DNA from: Apibacter sp. B3706
GTDB lineage: Bacteria > Bacteroidota > Bacteroidia > Flavobacteriales > Weeksellaceae
Length of the DNA: 64,000 nucleotides
Direction: 5' to 3'
Assembly (NCBI RefSeq): GCF_011082725.1
Contig: NZ_CP049715.1
Span: 1,860,001 to 1,924,000 of the forward strand
Below, in pieces: positions 63,644 through 64,000 of the stretch (position 1 is its first letter; every line of letters starts with the position of its first letter). The position numbers and the translations under genes are program-made. Under the pieces are notes generated by a model. The model did not search any database. It saw only the letters and a list, made by a program, of their open reading frames with translations, and had not been told where the DNA came from.

Positions 63644-64000
63644 TTAAAATTTTATATTAATTGTTGCTCTTTTTATATTGCTGTAAAATATTTCTTCTTT
63701 GACTTCTATAGTTACTTTTCCTTTACCTACTTCTTTAGCCCTTCTTTCCTTCCATGTAAGAACTACTTTTTCTTCGTCTGCATCAACTATAGTTCCATTT
63801 AGCTCTCTATTTTCTATAGTAATAATCTGTAGATCCCTTCCCTTATTTTTCACATACTGTCTTGGATATAATAAAGGATTGGTTATACCGTAAGAATAGA
63901 CTGACAATTCAAAATCTTCTTCTTCTCTGTCTAAGTTATTTTCAATTGCTCTACTGCAATCTAAACAATCTTGCACAGAAACTCCTTCGTCTCCGTCTAT
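63644..64000 (-). CDS. rimP: Ribosome maturation factor RimP (partial at right edge)
   Basis: The frame stays open to the end of the window, so the N-terminal part lies beyond it; about 118 C-terminal residues are present. They show the end of the N-terminal domain (IDGDEGVSVQDCLDCSRAIE), the joining strand FELSVYSYGITNPL and the C-terminal SH3-like domain (GTIVDADEEKVVLTW). RimP helps mature the 30S subunit. Its place ahead of nusA and infB supports the name. A GTG at 63976 is internal to the gene, not its start. Confidence 0.92.
   Translation of the reverse strand: MDGDEGVSVQDCLDCSRAIENNLDREEEDFELSVYSYGITNPLLYPRQYVKNKGRDLQIITIENRELNGTIVDADEEKVVLTWKERRAKEVGKGKVTIEVKEEIFYSNIKRATINIKF

Noticed and set aside
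1-64000. tRNA, rRNA, CRISPR array or insertion sequence
   Set aside because: No cloverleaf with a TTC-loop signature outside genes, no regularly spaced direct repeats, and no transposase or integrase reading frame was seen on either strand.

Overview
The window is a very AT-rich (roughly 30% GC by eye) chromosomal segment of a member of the Bacteroidota, class Flavobacteriia. The evidence is perfect TAnnTTTG -7 boxes in front of many genes instead of sigma70 boxes, a PorT-UbiE neighbourhood and a type IX secretion (T9SS) sorting domain, a SusC/SusD pair, a GYDIA-family GHMP kinase, a Bacteroidota-type TssD (Hcp-like) protein, and the order zapA - 6S-like RNA - rny. An AT-rich Weeksellaceae such as Apibacter is a guess only. 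The window is almost entirely core chromosome; no tRNA, rRNA, insertion sequence or CRISPR array was seen.

Layout. 1-4.2 kb: 3' part of carB, doxX, a beta carbonic anhydrase and a YeiH-type exporter. 4.3-13.6 kb: lepA, a 0.7-kb gene-free stretch, a Crp/Fnr regulator, an HU-like protein, a thioesterase, lpxH-like and queD facing away from comF, a very small T9SS cargo-like protein, and lon. 13.8-21 kb: a membrane MutS-like ATPase, three tandem related secreted proteins, a second 0.7-kb gene-free stretch, and a phage-style regulatory locus (a small gene divergent from two paralogous CI/S24 regulators). 21-30 kb: clpB, a TolC with an unusual tail, ribE, pdxA, rny, the 6S-like RNA and zapA. 31-42 kb: porT, ubiE, a KAS III enzyme, a membrane metallophosphatase, yicC, gmk, a membrane-anchored GH25 lysozyme, queA, rlmN and two small-molecule transporters. 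42-54.5 kb: gltD-gltB, an orphan tssD, recA, bcp, a GHMP kinase with a hotdog thioesterase, and an outer-membrane porin. 54.7-64 kb: susD-susC and rimP(partial)-nusA-infB.

Most genes are housekeeping: translation (lepA, infB, nusA, rimP, rlmN, queA), proteostasis (lon, clpB), nitrogen assimilation (gltBD) and cofactors (ribE, pdxA, ubiE). Accessory or surface functions are the three secreted paralogues, the S24 regulator pair, the T9SS mini-cargo with PorT, TssD, the TolC variant and SusCD.

The items most worth a second look are the regulatory locus at 19.1-21.0 kb, where both S24 genes have an inverted repeat just after the predicted transcription start and the second protein carries Arg where the first has the catalytic-type Lys; the tandem secreted family with a repeated 9-bp motif upstream; the 6S-like RNA with an alternative 5' pairing; the near CTD-only T9SS protein; and the TolC tail repeat. 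No clearly new multi-gene system could be established from sequence alone.
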